64,000 nt of DNA, taken from Syntrophobacterales bacterium. Its GTDB lineage: Bacteria; Desulfobacterota; Desulfobaccia; Desulfobaccales; 0-14-0-80-60-11. Numbering within the stretch: the first letter of the stretch is position 1; each line of letters starts with the position of its first letter. Both the position numbers and the translations under genes were made by a program. The stretch covers positions 1-64,000 of the forward strand of contig JALNYP010000002.1 of NCBI GenBank assembly GCA_023229795.1, in the 5' to 3' direction. Below, in pieces: positions 38,012 through 47,112 of the stretch. The notes beneath the pieces were generated by a model that was not told where the DNA came from, did no database searches, and worked only from the letters and a program-made list of their open reading frames with translations.

Positions 38012-40746
38012 AACCCTGGCTCTTCCGCATCTCGTTGAGCCACCTGGCCCAATATCCCGGCCGCACTCTTTTGGGGATTCTGGGCATCGCTCTAGGGACC
38101 GCGGTCTATCTGAGCATCTCCCTGGCCGCGGCCAGCGCCCTGCAAAGCTTTCAGAGCGGCGTCGCCGCGGTGGCCGGCAAGGCCCAATGGCGCCTCCAGA
38201 GCCCCGGCGCTCCTCTCGATGAGTCCCTGTTTGTTAAAGTTCGACACCTCCCGGAGGTTCAGGCCGCGGCCCCCGCCGTGGAATCGGTCCTGGAACTCGC
38301 CGGCCCCCGCCAGGGCCCCGTGCTGCTCCTGGGGATCGATGCCTTCTCGGAGCGCCCCTTCCGGGACTATGAATTCTCCCGGCAGGCGGGATTGAGCGAC
38401 GCGGCCTGGTCCGATTTTTTCACTCAGCCCGGCGCGGTCATAGTGAGCCAACCTCTGGCGGCGCGCCTGGGCGTAAAGGCCGGCGACGCCTTGCCGGTGA
38501 TGGTGGGGCCCCGGCGCCGCACCTTGCGGATCGTCGGCGTCTTTACGGCCGCGGGCGGCCTCTATCCCCTGGACGGCGCGGTGCTGCTCATGGATATCGG
38601 CGCTGCCCAGGAACTCCTGGACCGGGTGGGAGGCCTGGACTATATCGACGTGATCGGCGCGGCCTACGCCTCTAATCTGCCGGAGCGCCTCAAGACTGTA
38701 CTGCCGGCCGGGGTGGAAGTAGTGCGGCCGGCCGCCCAGGGCAGCCGCACCGAGGGTCTGGTGGCCTCCTATCGCCTCAACCTGGCGGTGTTGAGCGCCA
38801 TCGCCCTGTTTGTGGGCATGTTCCTGATTTACCAGTCCGTCACCCTGTCGGTGGTGCGCCGCTGGCGGGAAATCGGGCTCCTCCGTACCCTGGGCATGAC
38901 GCCGGGCCAGGTGCTCCTCCTGTTTCTGGCCGAAGGTCTGGTGAGCGGCCTCATCGGCGGGCTCCTGGGCCTCGTCCTGGGAGCGGGTTTGGCCCGGGGG
39001 GTCTTGGGAGTGATGACCCAGAACCTCTCCTCCCTCTATATGCCGGTGGTGGCCCAGGAGGTCGGCGTGCAGGGCGGCCTCTTGCTCCGGGCCTGGGGCC
39101 TGGCCGTGGCCGCCACCCTCCTGGCGGCCCTGCTGCCGGCCCGGGAGGCGGCCCGCACCCACCTGAAGGCGGTCTGGCACCGGGAGGAACTGGAAGAAAA
39201 GCTCGAGAGCCGGGCGGGGGTCATTTTCGGCTGGGGCGTCGTGGCCCTGGTCCTGGCCGCGGCAGGGGCCTCCGTTAACCTGGGCGACGGCCCGCCCTGG
39301 CCCGCGTTCATCGCGGCCTTTCTCATCCTCCTGGCCTTTGCTCTGTTTGCGCCCTTGGCTGCCCGCCTGTTGGGCCAAGGCTTACAGCCGGTCTTCCGCA
39401 GGGTTATGGGTCCAGCCGGGGACCTGGGCTGCCGCTACCTGGCCGGTTCCTTAAGCCGCAGCGCGGTGTCCATCGCCGCGCTGGCCTGCGCCCTGGGCAT
39501 GCTGATCGCGGTGACGGTCATGATCGGCTCCTTCCGCCAGACGGTGAACGACTGGGTGAGCCGGGCCATCAGCGGCGACATCTTTTTCGGCCCCTCAGTC
39601 TTCTCCACCGCGGCCTATGACCAGTTTCTGCCGCCGGAGGTCCTGCCGGAACTGCAGCGGGACCCGGACATCCAGGATATCTACCTCTACCGCTGCGTCC
39701 GCCTCCCGTTTCGTGACCGCTATATCCTGGTCATCGGCGGCAGCTTCGACGTCCTGGCCCGCCACGGCGGCCTCTGGTTCCGGCAGGGGGATACGCAGGA
39801 GATTATGCAGGCCGTTGGGAGGGGAGGGCAGGGGCCCGCGGCCACACTGGGGCCTCATAATCCCCCCCACCCCCCTTTAGAAAAGGGGGGAGAAAAGCTG
39901 ACCTCCCCGCTGGCGCGGCAGCTTGAAACAGAAAGTCCCCCTTTTTTAAAGGGGGATTTAGGGGGATTATCAGAACCGAAAACCGGAAACCGAAAACCAG
40001 CCGCCGGAACGGTGGCAATCTCCGAACCGTTAGCCGAGACCTTTCATCTTCAAGAAGGCGGGACCATCACCCTGCCCACGCCGGCGGGACCCCAGGCCCT
40101 CACCATCGCCGGGGTGTTCTACGACTACCGCACCGACGGCCCCAGCGTCTGGATGGATATCTCCCAATTCCGGCGCTTCTGGCCTGATAGCCACTTGAAT
40201 GCGGTGCGCCTCTACCTCAAAGACCCGGCTAAAGTGGGGGAGGTCCAGACCCGGCTGCAAACCCGTTACGGCCAGCGCTACCGCCTCCTGTCCCTGTCCC
40301 ACCGGGACCTTAGGGCCGGCATCCTGCGCATCTTCGATGAAACCTTCGCCCTGACCTACGCCCTGGAAGGAGTGGCGGTGGTGGTGGCGGTCTTCGGCAT
40401 CATCACCACCTTTCTGGTGCTCATCATGGAGCGGGAGCGGGAACTGGCCCTGCTTCAGGCCCTGGGGGCCGCCCGCCGCCAAATCCTGGGCATGGTCCTG
40501 GTGGAGTCGGGCCTGGCCAGCCTCCTGAGTTTCCTCCTGGGCGCGGCCTGCGGCTCGGTGCTGTCGCTCCTGCTTATCTTCGTGATCAACAAGCAGGCCT
40601 TCGGCTGGACTATCCAGCTCCACTGGGTCCCCGGCATCTACGTCCAAACCTTCTTCCTGCTAGTGGGTCTGGGCCTGGCCGCAGCCGCCTATCCCGCCTG
40701 GCGGGCCATCCAACCGCACCTGGCCACGATCTTGAAAGAGGAGTAA
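38008..40746 (+). CDS. FtsX-like ABC transporter permease carrying an in-frame repeat insertion
   Basis: A 912-residue permease with two FtsX/MacB-like units: N-terminal anchor (about residues 17-40), a periplasmic domain, helices at 260-385, further helices at 410-455 and 485-510, a second periplasmic domain, and terminal helices (about 785-905) with the FtsX motif ERERELALLQALGAARRQIL. Such double-size permeases resemble YbbP-like transporters. Between about residues 605 and 665 the second periplasmic domain is interrupted by a low-complexity segment with NPPHPPLEKGG and SPPFLKGDLGGL, encoded by a palindromic repeat pair at 39859-39968. The frame stays open, so the protein could still be made with an insert. 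Confidence 0.88.
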   Translation: MKPWLFRISLSHLAQYPGRTLLGILGIALGTAVYLSISLAAASALQSFQSGVAAVAGKAQWRLQSPGAPLDESLFVKVRHLPEVQAAAPAVESVLELAGPRQGPVLLLGIDAFSERPFRDYEFSRQAGLSDAAWSDFFTQPGAVIVSQPLAARLGVKAGDALPVMVGPRRRTLRIVGVFTAAGGLYPLDGAVLLMDIGAAQELLDRVGGLDYIDVIGAAYASNLPERLKTVLPAGVEVVRPAAQGSRTEGLVASYRLNLAVLSAIALFVGMFLIYQSVTLSVVRRWREIGLLRTLGMTPGQVLLLFLAEGLVSGLIGGLLGLVLGAGLARGVLGVMTQNLSSLYMPVVAQEVGVQGGLLLRAWGLAVAATLLAALLPAREAARTHLKAVWHREELEEKLESRAGVIFGWGVVALVLAAAGASVNLGDGPPWPAFIAAFLILLAFALFAPLAARLLGQGLQPVFRRVMGPAGDLGCRYLAGSLSRSAVSIAALACALGMLIAVTVMIGSFRQTVNDWVSRAISGDIFFGPSVFSTAAYDQFLPPEVLPELQRDPDIQDIYLYRCVRLPFRDRYILVIGGSFDVLARHGGLWFRQGDTQEIMQAVGRGGQGPAATLGPHNPPHPPLEKGGEKLTSPLARQLETESPPFLKGDLGGLSEPKTGNRKPAAGTVAISEPLAETFHLQEGGTITLPTPAGPQALTIAGVFYDYRTDGPSVWMDISQFRRFWPDSHLNAVRLYLKDPAKVGEVQTRLQTRYGQRYRLLSLSHRDLRAGILRIFDETFALTYALEGVAVVVAVFGIITTFLVLIMERERELALLQALGAARRQILGMVLVESGLASLLSFLLGAACGSVLSLLLIFVINKQAFGWTIQLHWVPGIYVQTFFLLVGLGLAAAAYPAWRAIQPHLATILKEE
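39859..39968. repeat. Inverted pair of CCCCCTTTTTTAAAGGGGG units inside a coding sequence
   Basis: A unit of the form TCCCCC-TTTT-TAAAGGGGG plus an AGGGGGATT tail at 39936-39968 and its inverted relative at 39859-39891 flank about 45 bp. This is a widespread proteobacterial dispersed repeat, normally intergenic. Here it lies in frame in the permease gene. Confidence 0.85.
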
Positions 40747-40752
40747 GGAGAT

Positions 40753-40831
40753 GGTGGGCCGTGCCCACCCTACACTTTTCTTTGTCGCCGGAGGAATTCT
40801 TTCAGAAAATGTAGGGTGGGCACGGCCCACC
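40753..40831. repeat. Inverted pair of REP units upstream of RAYT
   Basis: GGTGGGCCGTGCCCACC followed by CTACA (40753-40774) and its exact reverse complement (40810-40831) flank 35 bp. A third copy is at 41410-41431, after the RAYT gene. The unit is itself palindromic (GTGGGC.CG.GCCCAC). Confidence 0.85.
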
Positions 40832-40853
40832 TTTCCCGGATTAAGCATAAACT

Positions 40854-41402
40854 ATGCCTACGTTCATTAGATCAAAAAAGCCAGGTGGAACATTTTTCTT
40901 TACGGTTGTTACTTAGCGACGCCGGAGAATATTAACCGATCCACATAACCGAATTCTTTTGCGGGAGGCTATAACCGAGGTCCGCCTTCAATATCCATTC
41001 ACTATCGATGCCTGGGTGCTTTTGCCCGATCACCTTCACTGCATTTGGACCTTAGGTGAGGGAGATGAAGATTTCTCCAAACGCTGGGGCTTGATCAAAG
41101 CCGGATTCTCCTGCCGAGCCAAGCCATCACTACATAAGGATGAGTGGATGACCGACTCGAAAGAACGACACCACGAGAATACCATTTGGCAGAGGCGTTT
41201 TTGGGAACATCAAATACGGGGTGACGAAGATTTTCACAGGCATCTAAATTATATTCATTACAATCCCGTGAAACATGGATTGGTGGCCAACCCCATTGAT
41301 TGGCCCTATTCCACTTTTCACCGCTATGTTAAGCAAGGCCTCTATCCATCCAACTGGGGTGAAAACCTTTCTTTTCCGCTCAATATTAGTTATGGGGAAT
41401 AA
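40854..41402 (+). pseudogene. REP-associated tyrosine transposase (RAYT, Y1) with in-frame TAG
   Basis: Read from ATG 40854, codons 1-20 give MPTFIRSKKPGGTFFFTVVT. Codon 21 (40914-40916) is TAG where relatives have Tyr or a similar residue, and the same frame continues RRRRILTDPHNRILLREAIT and on to the normal end at 41402. Y1-transposase features are intact after the stop: VLLPDHLHCIW (HxH metal site), RRFWEHQI, and LNYIHYNPVKHGLV (likely catalytic Tyr). RAYTs mobilise or maintain REP sequences, and this one is flanked by three REP copies. A TTG at 40959 could start a shortened protein that still has the HUH and Tyr motifs but lacks the N-terminal strand. Confidence 0.85.
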
Positions 41403-41409
41403 CCTCAAT

Positions 41410-41431
41410 GGTGGGCCGTGCCCACCCCACA
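41410..41431. repeat. REP unit downstream of RAYT
   Basis: A copy of the same unit found twice upstream (40753-40831), with one mismatch (CCACATT versus CTACACT at the tail). Confidence 0.8.
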
Positions 41432-41495
41432 TTTCTTATTTATATTAGTCGTCGGATGAGTTCTATCAGTCTATGGAGCCCCGCTGAAAAAATCT

Positions 41496-42677
41496 TCAAC
41501 TCCGGTAGCTGGCATTAATGCGGATGTAGTCCTCGGTGAAATCGCAGGTGTCGTAGTAATCCGTGAAATTGCCGGCTTTCAGGTTGATGGTCACGCTGAA
41601 GGCGCCGGACTTGATCACCTGTTGGGCCGCGGCTTCCGCCTCCGGGCCCAGGCCCCGGCCGTTCTGCACCACTGGCTTATCGTCGAAGGCGATGTCCACC
41701 CGCTCCGGGTCGAAGCGGGCCCCGGAGCGCCCCAGCGCGGCCATGATGCGGCCCCAGTTGACGTCTTCCCCGGCCATGGCGGTCTTGACCAGCGGCGACA
41801 GGGCCACGGTCATGGCCGCTTTTTTGGCTCCGGCCGGAGTGGCCGCACCTTGAACGAGCACCTTATAGGCGTGGCGGGCGCCTTCGCCGTCGGCCACCAC
41901 CTGCCAGGCCAGCTCGCCCAGGACCTGGTTCAAAGCCTCGCCCAGGGCGGTCATGGCCGGGCCTGCTGCCTCGATTCGCGCATTTCCCGCCAGCCCGCTG
42001 GCCAGCAAGAGGATGGTATCGTTGGTGGAGGTGTCGCCGTCCACGGTGATGCGGTTGAAGCTCACCGGCAGGGCCTGGCGCAGCAGGGTCTTGAGGACCT
42101 TGGGCGTGGCCGCGGCGTCGGTGAACACGAAGACCAGGAGCGTGGCCATATCCGGATGGATCATGCCCGAGCCCTTGGCGATGCCGGCCAGGGTGAATTC
42201 CTTACCGTCGATCCTGCCCTTGACCAGCGAGGCCTTGGGCCGGGTGTCGGTGGTCATGATGGCCCGGGCCGCCTCGCCCAATCCATCAGGGTTCAGCCCG
42301 GCCACCAGTTGGGGCAGGGTCGCGGTGATCCGGTCTCCCGGTAGGGGCGCGCCGATGACCCCGGTGGAGGCCGGCAGCACCAGGCGTTCGGGAAGGTTCA
42401 GCAACTCCGCGGCCCGGCGGCAGGTCTCCCGGGCCACCGCCAGACCCTCGGGGCCGGTACAGGCGTTGGCGTTGCCCGCATTCACCAGGATGGCCTGGGC
42501 GGAGCCGGCCCGCAGGCGTTCCCGGCAGACCAGTACCGGCGCGGCTTTGACCCGGCAGGTGGTGAAGACCCCGGCCGCGGCCGCGGGGCTATCCGCGACC
42601 ATCAAAGATAAATCCAACACGCCGGGCTTTTTGATGCCCGCGGCGGCAGCGGCGAATTTAAATCCTGGAACGATCAT
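41496..42677 (-). CDS. argJ: Bifunctional glutamate N-acetyltransferase/ornithine acetyltransferase
   Basis: A 393-residue protein of the ArgJ family, which recycles the acetyl group from N-acetylornithine to glutamate in arginine synthesis and can use acetyl-CoA in bifunctional forms. The autocleavage/nucleophile region KGSGMIHPDMATLL (Thr of M-A-T) lies at about residues 174-187. Other family blocks: LVNAGNANACTG, VLPASTGVIG, NRITVDGDTSTNDTILLLAS, and the end TEDYIRINASYRS. It self-cleaves into alpha and beta chains. Other arg genes are absent, except possibly the GNAT gene at 45647. Confidence 0.95.
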   Translation of the reverse strand: MIVPGFKFAAAAAGIKKPGVLDLSLMVADSPAAAAGVFTTCRVKAAPVLVCRERLRAGSAQAILVNAGNANACTGPEGLAVARETCRRAAELLNLPERLVLPASTGVIGAPLPGDRITATLPQLVAGLNPDGLGEAARAIMTTDTRPKASLVKGRIDGKEFTLAGIAKGSGMIHPDMATLLVFVFTDAAATPKVLKTLLRQALPVSFNRITVDGDTSTNDTILLLASGLAGNARIEAAGPAMTALGEALNQVLGELAWQVVADGEGARHAYKVLVQGAATPAGAKKAAMTVALSPLVKTAMAGEDVNWGRIMAALGRSGARFDPERVDIAFDDKPVVQNGRGLGPEAEAAAQQVIKSGAFSVTINLKAGNFTDYYDTCDFTEDYIRINASYRS

Positions 42678-42714
42678 ATGAACAGGCCTCCAGAAAAAAA
42701 CCTATAGAGCGTGC

Positions 42715-42917
42715 AGGGCACGCCGTATGATGGCGGCCACAGGCCGCCCAAAAGTAATTCATCGTTTGTAGGGGCGGACCTATGTGTCCGCCCTCAATTC
42801 AGGGCGCACACGCAGGTGCGCCCTACTGCGTTCAGAATGACAAAAAAAACCGGCACAAGCAAGATGCCTGTGCCACTAAATTTATTTGTAGGGGCGACCC
42901 GGCGGGTCGCCCCTCCT
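42715..42917. repeat. Mosaic of several palindromic repeat types
   Basis: Between argJ and secA there are, in order, GGCGGCC..AGGCCGCC (about 42732), GTAGGGGCGGAC..GTCCGCCC (42770-42795), AGGGCGCAC..GTGCGCCCT (42802-42826), a GGCACA..TGTGCC unit (42851-42873) and AGGGGCGACCCGGCGGGTCGCCCCT (42893-42917). The last unit matches the ppdK terminator stem and could end secA transcription. Confidence 0.7.
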
Positions 42918-42975
42918 TAAAGAGTTGGGTAGGGGGTTTGGGGGAAGGGGCCTTCGCCCCTGGCCCCCTCAAATA

Positions 42976-45471
42976 TCATTTCCCGCAGCACTTCTTATAT
43001 TTCTTGCCGCTGCCACAGGGGCAGGGGTCGTTGCGGCCGACTTTTTTATTCTGGCGCTGCTTGGGCTGCGCCTCGCCGTCGCCGTGGCTGAAGGTCATGG
43101 GTTGCGACAAGGGCCGGGCCTCGGGCGGCGGCTCCTGGTGGGGCCGCACCTGGAGGTGGAATAATGTGCCCACGGAGTCGGCCTCGATGCGGTGGATCAG
43201 GTCCATGAACATGTCATAGCCTTCCCGCTGGTACTCCCGCAGGGGGTCCACCTGGGCATAGCCCCTGAGGCCGATGCCGTCCCGCAGGTGATCCATGGAC
43301 AGCAGGTGTTCCTTCCAGTGGTTATCCACGATCTGGAGCATGACCATTTGCTGCAACTGCTCGAAGGTTTCGGGATCGATCTCCTGGCGTTTGGCCTCGA
43401 AGCGCTGCTTCACCAGGTCGGTAAGGGCCTCGTGCAGGTCGCCGTCCAGGTTCTCCAGGTAGGGGCGGAAGCCGAACTGGCGGTACAGGACGTCTCCCAG
43501 GGCTTTGAGGTCCCATTCCTCGGGCATCTTGTTGGCGGTGTATTCCTCGACGATCTCCTCCACCAGTTGGTCGGCCATTTCCAGGACGTCTTCTTCCAGG
43601 CTTTTGCCGCCCAGAATCTGGCGGCGCTGGGCGTAGATCACCTCCCGCTGCTTGTTCATGACGTCATCGTATTCCAGGAGGTGTTTGCGGATATCGAAGT
43701 TATGGCCTTCCACCCGCTTTTGGGCCTTTTCGATGGCGTTGGACACCAGGCGGTGTTCGATGGGCTCCCCGTCGTTCATCCCCAGGCGGCCCATGAGGCC
43801 CTTGATGCGGTCGGACCCGAAGATACGCAGGAGATCATCCTCTAAGGAGAGATAGAACCGGGAGGTCCCGGGGTCGCCCTGGCGGCCGGAACGGCCCCGG
43901 AGCTGGTTGTCGATGCGGCGGGACTCGTGGCGTTCGGTGCCCAGGATATGCAGGCCGCCCCGCTCCACCACACCTTCGCCTAAGACGATGTCGGTGCCGC
44001 GGCCGGCCATGTTGGTGGCAATGGTCACCATGCCCATCTGGCCGGCGTGGGCCACGATCTGGGCCTCTTTTTCGTGCTGCTTGGCATTGAGCACTTCGTG
44101 CTTGACGCCTTCTTTTTTCAAGAGGCGGCTCAAGTGCTCGGATTTTTCGATGGAGGTGGTGCCGACCAGAACCGGCTGCCCCCGGTCGTAGCAATCCTTA
44201 ATGTCTTCCACCACTGCCGTGAACTTTTCCGCTTCGGTCTTATAGATGGAGTCGGGGTAGTCCTCCCGGATCATCTTTTTGTGAGTGGGAATGACCATGA
44301 CTTCGAGGTTATAGATCTTCTTGAATTCCTCGGCCTCGGTGTCGGCGGTACCGGTCATGCCCGCCAGTTTCTCGTACATGCGGAAGAAGTTCTGGAAGGT
44401 GATGGTGGCCAGGGTCTGGTTTTCGTTCTCGATCTTGACCCCTTCCTTGGCTTCCAGGGCCTGGTGCAGGCCGTCGGAGTAACGCCGGCCGGGCATGAGA
44501 CGCCCGGTGAACTCATCCACGATGAGGACCTGGCCCTCTTTGACAATATAGTCCACGTCCCGCTTGAACAGGTTATGGGCCTTCAAGGCGGCGTTCAGGT
44601 GGTGCAGGACCTCGATGTTCTGGGGATCGTAGAGATTGGGGAGGTTGACCAGCTTTTCCGCGTGGGCCACGCCTTCCTCGGTAATGAGGACCGACCGGGC
44701 CTTTTCGTCCACGGTGAAGTCCTGTTCATTCTTCAACTGCCGGGCCACCTGGTTCAAGGTGTAGTAAAGCTGGGTGGATTCCTCGGCGGGGCCCGAGATG
44801 ATCAACGGGGTCCGGGCCTCGTCCACGAGGATGGAGTCCACTTCATCGACGATGCCGTAATGAAAGTCCCGCTGGACATAATCTTCCAGGGAGAATTTCA
44901 TGTTGTCCCGGAGGTAGTCGAACCCGAACTCGTTGTTGGTGCCGTAAGTGATGTCGGCATGGTAGGCGTTGCGGCGTTCGTTATCGTCCAGGCCGTGAAC
45001 AATGGTGTCCACGCTGAGCCCCAGGAAGTTATAGATGCCGCCCATCCACTGGGCGTCACGTTTGGCCAGGTAGTCGTTGACGGTGACGATGTGCACACCG
45101 CGGCCCGTGAGGGCATTGAGGTAGGCGGGCATGGTGGCCACCAGGGTTTTACCTTCACCGGTCTTCATTTCGGCGATCATGCCCTGGTGCAGCACGATGC
45201 CGCCGATGAGCTGGACGTCGAAAGGACGCATCCCCAGGACCCGGGTGGAGGCCTCCCGCACCGCGGCAAAGGCCTCGGGCAACAGGTCATCCAGGGGCTC
45301 GTCTTGATCCAGGCGTTCCTTGAACAGGGCGGTTTGGGCCTGGAGCTCGGCGTCGGACATGGCCCGGTAGCCCGCCTCCAGGGCCGTCATGCGGTCCACC
45401 AGGGGCGCCAGGCGCTTCAGTTCCCGCTCGTTTTTACTGCCGAACAGCTTTTTCAGAAAGAGACTTATCAT
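42976..45471 (-). CDS. secA: Preprotein translocase ATPase SecA
   Basis: Start taken at ATG 45471 (MISLFLKKLFGSKNERELKR); a TTG at 45486 is possible. The product has 831 residues. SecA drives export of preproteins through SecYEG. Motifs: GMIAEMKTGEGKTLVATMPA (Walker A), the DEVDSILVDEARTPLIISGP block (Walker B and IRA region), TATITFQNFFRMYEKLAGMT, ATNMAGRGTDIVLG and ESRRIDNQLRGRSGRQGDPG, and the C-terminal zinc-binding tail PCPCGSGKKYKKCCGK (CxC..CC) for SecB or ribosome contact. Confidence 0.97.
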   Translation of the reverse strand: MISLFLKKLFGSKNERELKRLAPLVDRMTALEAGYRAMSDAELQAQTALFKERLDQDEPLDDLLPEAFAAVREASTRVLGMRPFDVQLIGGIVLHQGMIAEMKTGEGKTLVATMPAYLNALTGRGVHIVTVNDYLAKRDAQWMGGIYNFLGLSVDTIVHGLDDNERRNAYHADITYGTNNEFGFDYLRDNMKFSLEDYVQRDFHYGIVDEVDSILVDEARTPLIISGPAEESTQLYYTLNQVARQLKNEQDFTVDEKARSVLITEEGVAHAEKLVNLPNLYDPQNIEVLHHLNAALKAHNLFKRDVDYIVKEGQVLIVDEFTGRLMPGRRYSDGLHQALEAKEGVKIENENQTLATITFQNFFRMYEKLAGMTGTADTEAEEFKKIYNLEVMVIPTHKKMIREDYPDSIYKTEAEKFTAVVEDIKDCYDRGQPVLVGTTSIEKSEHLSRLLKKEGVKHEVLNAKQHEKEAQIVAHAGQMGMVTIATNMAGRGTDIVLGEGVVERGGLHILGTERHESRRIDNQLRGRSGRQGDPGTSRFYLSLEDDLLRIFGSDRIKGLMGRLGMNDGEPIEHRLVSNAIEKAQKRVEGHNFDIRKHLLEYDDVMNKQREVIYAQRRQILGGKSLEEDVLEMADQLVEEIVEEYTANKMPEEWDLKALGDVLYRQFGFRPYLENLDGDLHEALTDLVKQRFEAKRQEIDPETFEQLQQMVMLQIVDNHWKEHLLSMDHLRDGIGLRGYAQVDPLREYQREGYDMFMDLIHRIEADSVGTLFHLQVRPHQEPPPEARPLSQPMTFSHGDGEAQPKQRQNKKVGRNDPCPCGSGKKYKKCCGK

Positions 45472-45646
45472 ATGGATATCTACCAATAAAAAACCCCGAT
45501 AAAGCCAGGCTTCACCGGAGAAATGCAGGCGTAGTCAAAATTGCCGTAGTGCTGGCCGCGGTGTCCAGGTTCATGACGGCCGGGGGACTAGCCATCACGT
45601 TGATGACCAGCCTCTCTACAAAAAATAACGCACCCTCCCCCAACTG

Positions 45647-46126
45647 TCAAGGTACTCCCCCCTGGCCGGGCGCAGTCAAATCCAGGAGCATGGGGATTTC
45701 GTCGCAGTCCGGAAATTTTACGCAGTTAACGCAATCCGCCCACACAATGGGCAGCAGGTCTTCCCGGGAGACGACTTTAAAACCGAAGTGCTGGAAAAAT
45801 TCCGGGCGTAGGGTCAGCAGGAAGATTTCACTCAACCCCATCACCCGGGCTTCGGCCAGGCAAGTCTTGACCAGGCGGGAGCCGATGCCCCGCCCGCGCA
45901 GGGCCGGGGTCACGGCCACGGAGCGGATTTCTCCCAGGCCGGCCCAGCAGATGTGCAGGGCGGCGATACCCTGGATCGGCCCGGCGTCTTCCCGGTACAC
46001 GTAATAATCCCGCAACTGGCCGTAGAGATCGGCCAGAGTCCGGGGCAGCAAACCCCCATCCTGGGAGTATTCCACCAGGAAGCGGCGGATTTCCGGGACT
46101 TCTTGAATCCTGGCTTTGCGAATCAT
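45647..46126 (-). CDS. GNAT family N-acetyltransferase (short ArgA-like)
   Basis: A 159-residue acetyltransferase. The acetyl-CoA site is in SVAVTPALRGRGIGSRLVKT (R-G-x-G-x-G, about residues 71-90), followed by LTLRPEFFQHFGFKVVSRED. A late Cys-rich segment, CVNCVKFPDCDE, is seen in short GNAT proteins of Deltaproteobacteria that are often annotated as N-acetylglutamate synthase. That function is inferred and would fit the argJ gene 3 kb away. The start is ATG 46126. Confidence 0.8.
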   Translation of the reverse strand: MIRKARIQEVPEIRRFLVEYSQDGGLLPRTLADLYGQLRDYYVYREDAGPIQGIAALHICWAGLGEIRSVAVTPALRGRGIGSRLVKTCLAEARVMGLSEIFLLTLRPEFFQHFGFKVVSREDLLPIVWADCVNCVKFPDCDEIPMLLDLTAPGQGGVP

Positions 46127-46205
46127 TTTAGGGCCACAGGGTTACGGAAAAATTAGCCATACGTTATACTTTAAGATTATATCATCAACTCAAAGGTAAA
46201 ACCAT

Positions 46206-46712
46206 ATGTCCGTCATCGCACAAGATCACTATGTCCGTCTGGAATACCGCCTGTGGCTGGATTCCGGGGAACAACTCCGGGGCACCCCGGAGGGGCCGGC
46301 CGTCCTCACTTTTGTGGCCGGCTACAATGAACTCATGCCGGGGCTGGAACGCCGCCTCCGGGGGCTTCGGGAGCAGGATGCGGTGGAGTTCGTGGTGCCC
46401 GCGGCCGAGGCCTTCGGGGACTATGATCCCAACCTGGTCCAGGCCTGGAGCCGCAAGGTCTTTCCGCCGGAGATGGAGATCAAGCCGGGCCAGAAAGTGG
46501 TCCCGGCCAACCTGCCGTTTCCCCCGGAATACCCCCTGACCGTGAAAGAAGTCAAGGAAGACGCCATCATTCTGGATATGAACCACCCTTTCTCCGGCCA
46601 TGACCTGCGCTACCAGGTAAAGGTCATGGAGGTGCGCCCGGCCACCCCGGAGGAGTTGGAGCCGTTGAAGGAGTGTAAATCCTGCTCGGAGGAGATGAGC
46701 TGCGAGCACTGA
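46206..46712 (+). CDS. FKBP-type peptidyl-prolyl isomerase, SlyD-like
   Basis: A 168-residue protein in SlyD layout: FKBP halves DHYVRLEYRLWLDSGEQLRG and LMPGLERRLRGLREQDAVEF enclose an IF (insert-in-flap) chaperone domain (about residues 70-125), with the AFGDYDPNLV step between. The C-terminus ECKSCSEEMSCEH has three Cys and a His, a short metal-binding tail. It catalyses prolyl isomerisation and aids folding, and SlyD also delivers nickel in some bacteria. Nickel or hydrogenase genes are not seen here. Confidence 0.9.
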   Translation: MSVIAQDHYVRLEYRLWLDSGEQLRGTPEGPAVLTFVAGYNELMPGLERRLRGLREQDAVEFVVPAAEAFGDYDPNLVQAWSRKVFPPEMEIKPGQKVVPANLPFPPEYPLTVKEVKEDAIILDMNHPFSGHDLRYQVKVMEVRPATPEELEPLKECKSCSEEMSCEH

Positions 46713-46770
46713 GGGACGCCGAGGCGCACAGATAAAAAGAGAGGGGGCTGCCTAAAGACCCTCGACAATA

Positions 46771-46807
46771 AAAAGGGGGAGGGGGACTCGAGGTCCGCCT
46801 CCCCTTT
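46771..46807. terminator. Bidirectional hairpin between slyD-like and ferredoxin genes
   Basis: AAAAGGGG.GAGG.GGGACC-type left arm and GGTCCGCCTCCCCTTT right arm surround TCGA. It lies between convergent genes, with T-rich or A-rich flanks on both sides. Confidence 0.6.
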
Positions 46808-46830
46808 CCAGACTGTCGTTGTCGCGGCGC

Positions 46831-47019
46831 TTACATTTCGGTTACCGTAATGGCTCCCGAGGGGCAGACCTCGACGCAGCTCTCGCAACCCAGACATTCG
46901 TCCACGTTGACCGGATCCGCTTTGTCGCCCTTCATTTCGAAGACGCCCACGGGGCAAACGTTAACACACTCTTCGTCGCCGGTACATTTGTCAGTGTCAA
47001 CTTCAACCTGCCAGGCCAT
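46831..47019 (-). CDS. 2x[4Fe-4S] ferredoxin
   Basis: Start chosen at ATG 47019 (MAWQVEVDTDKCTGDEECVN), 9 bp after GGGAGG; 62 residues. Two cluster motifs: CTGDEECVNVCP (widened C-x5-C-x3-CP, suggesting a modified first site) and CLGCESCVEVCP (C-x2-C-x2-C-x3-CP). It carries low-potential electrons. In several sulfate reducers a ferredoxin gene lies close to dsrABD, and this one is 288 bp downstream of cbiA on the same strand, so a link to sulfite reduction is plausible. Confidence 0.93.
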   Translation of the reverse strand: MAWQVEVDTDKCTGDEECVNVCPVGVFEMKGDKADPVNVDECLGCESCVEVCPSGAITVTEM

Positions 47020-47112
47020 GTACAATTACCTCCCTTAGAATATCGCACCTATAATCATAATATATCAAAAAACAATTATTCCGAAACAGGGAAATATTTT
47101 TTTGGGGACTGC

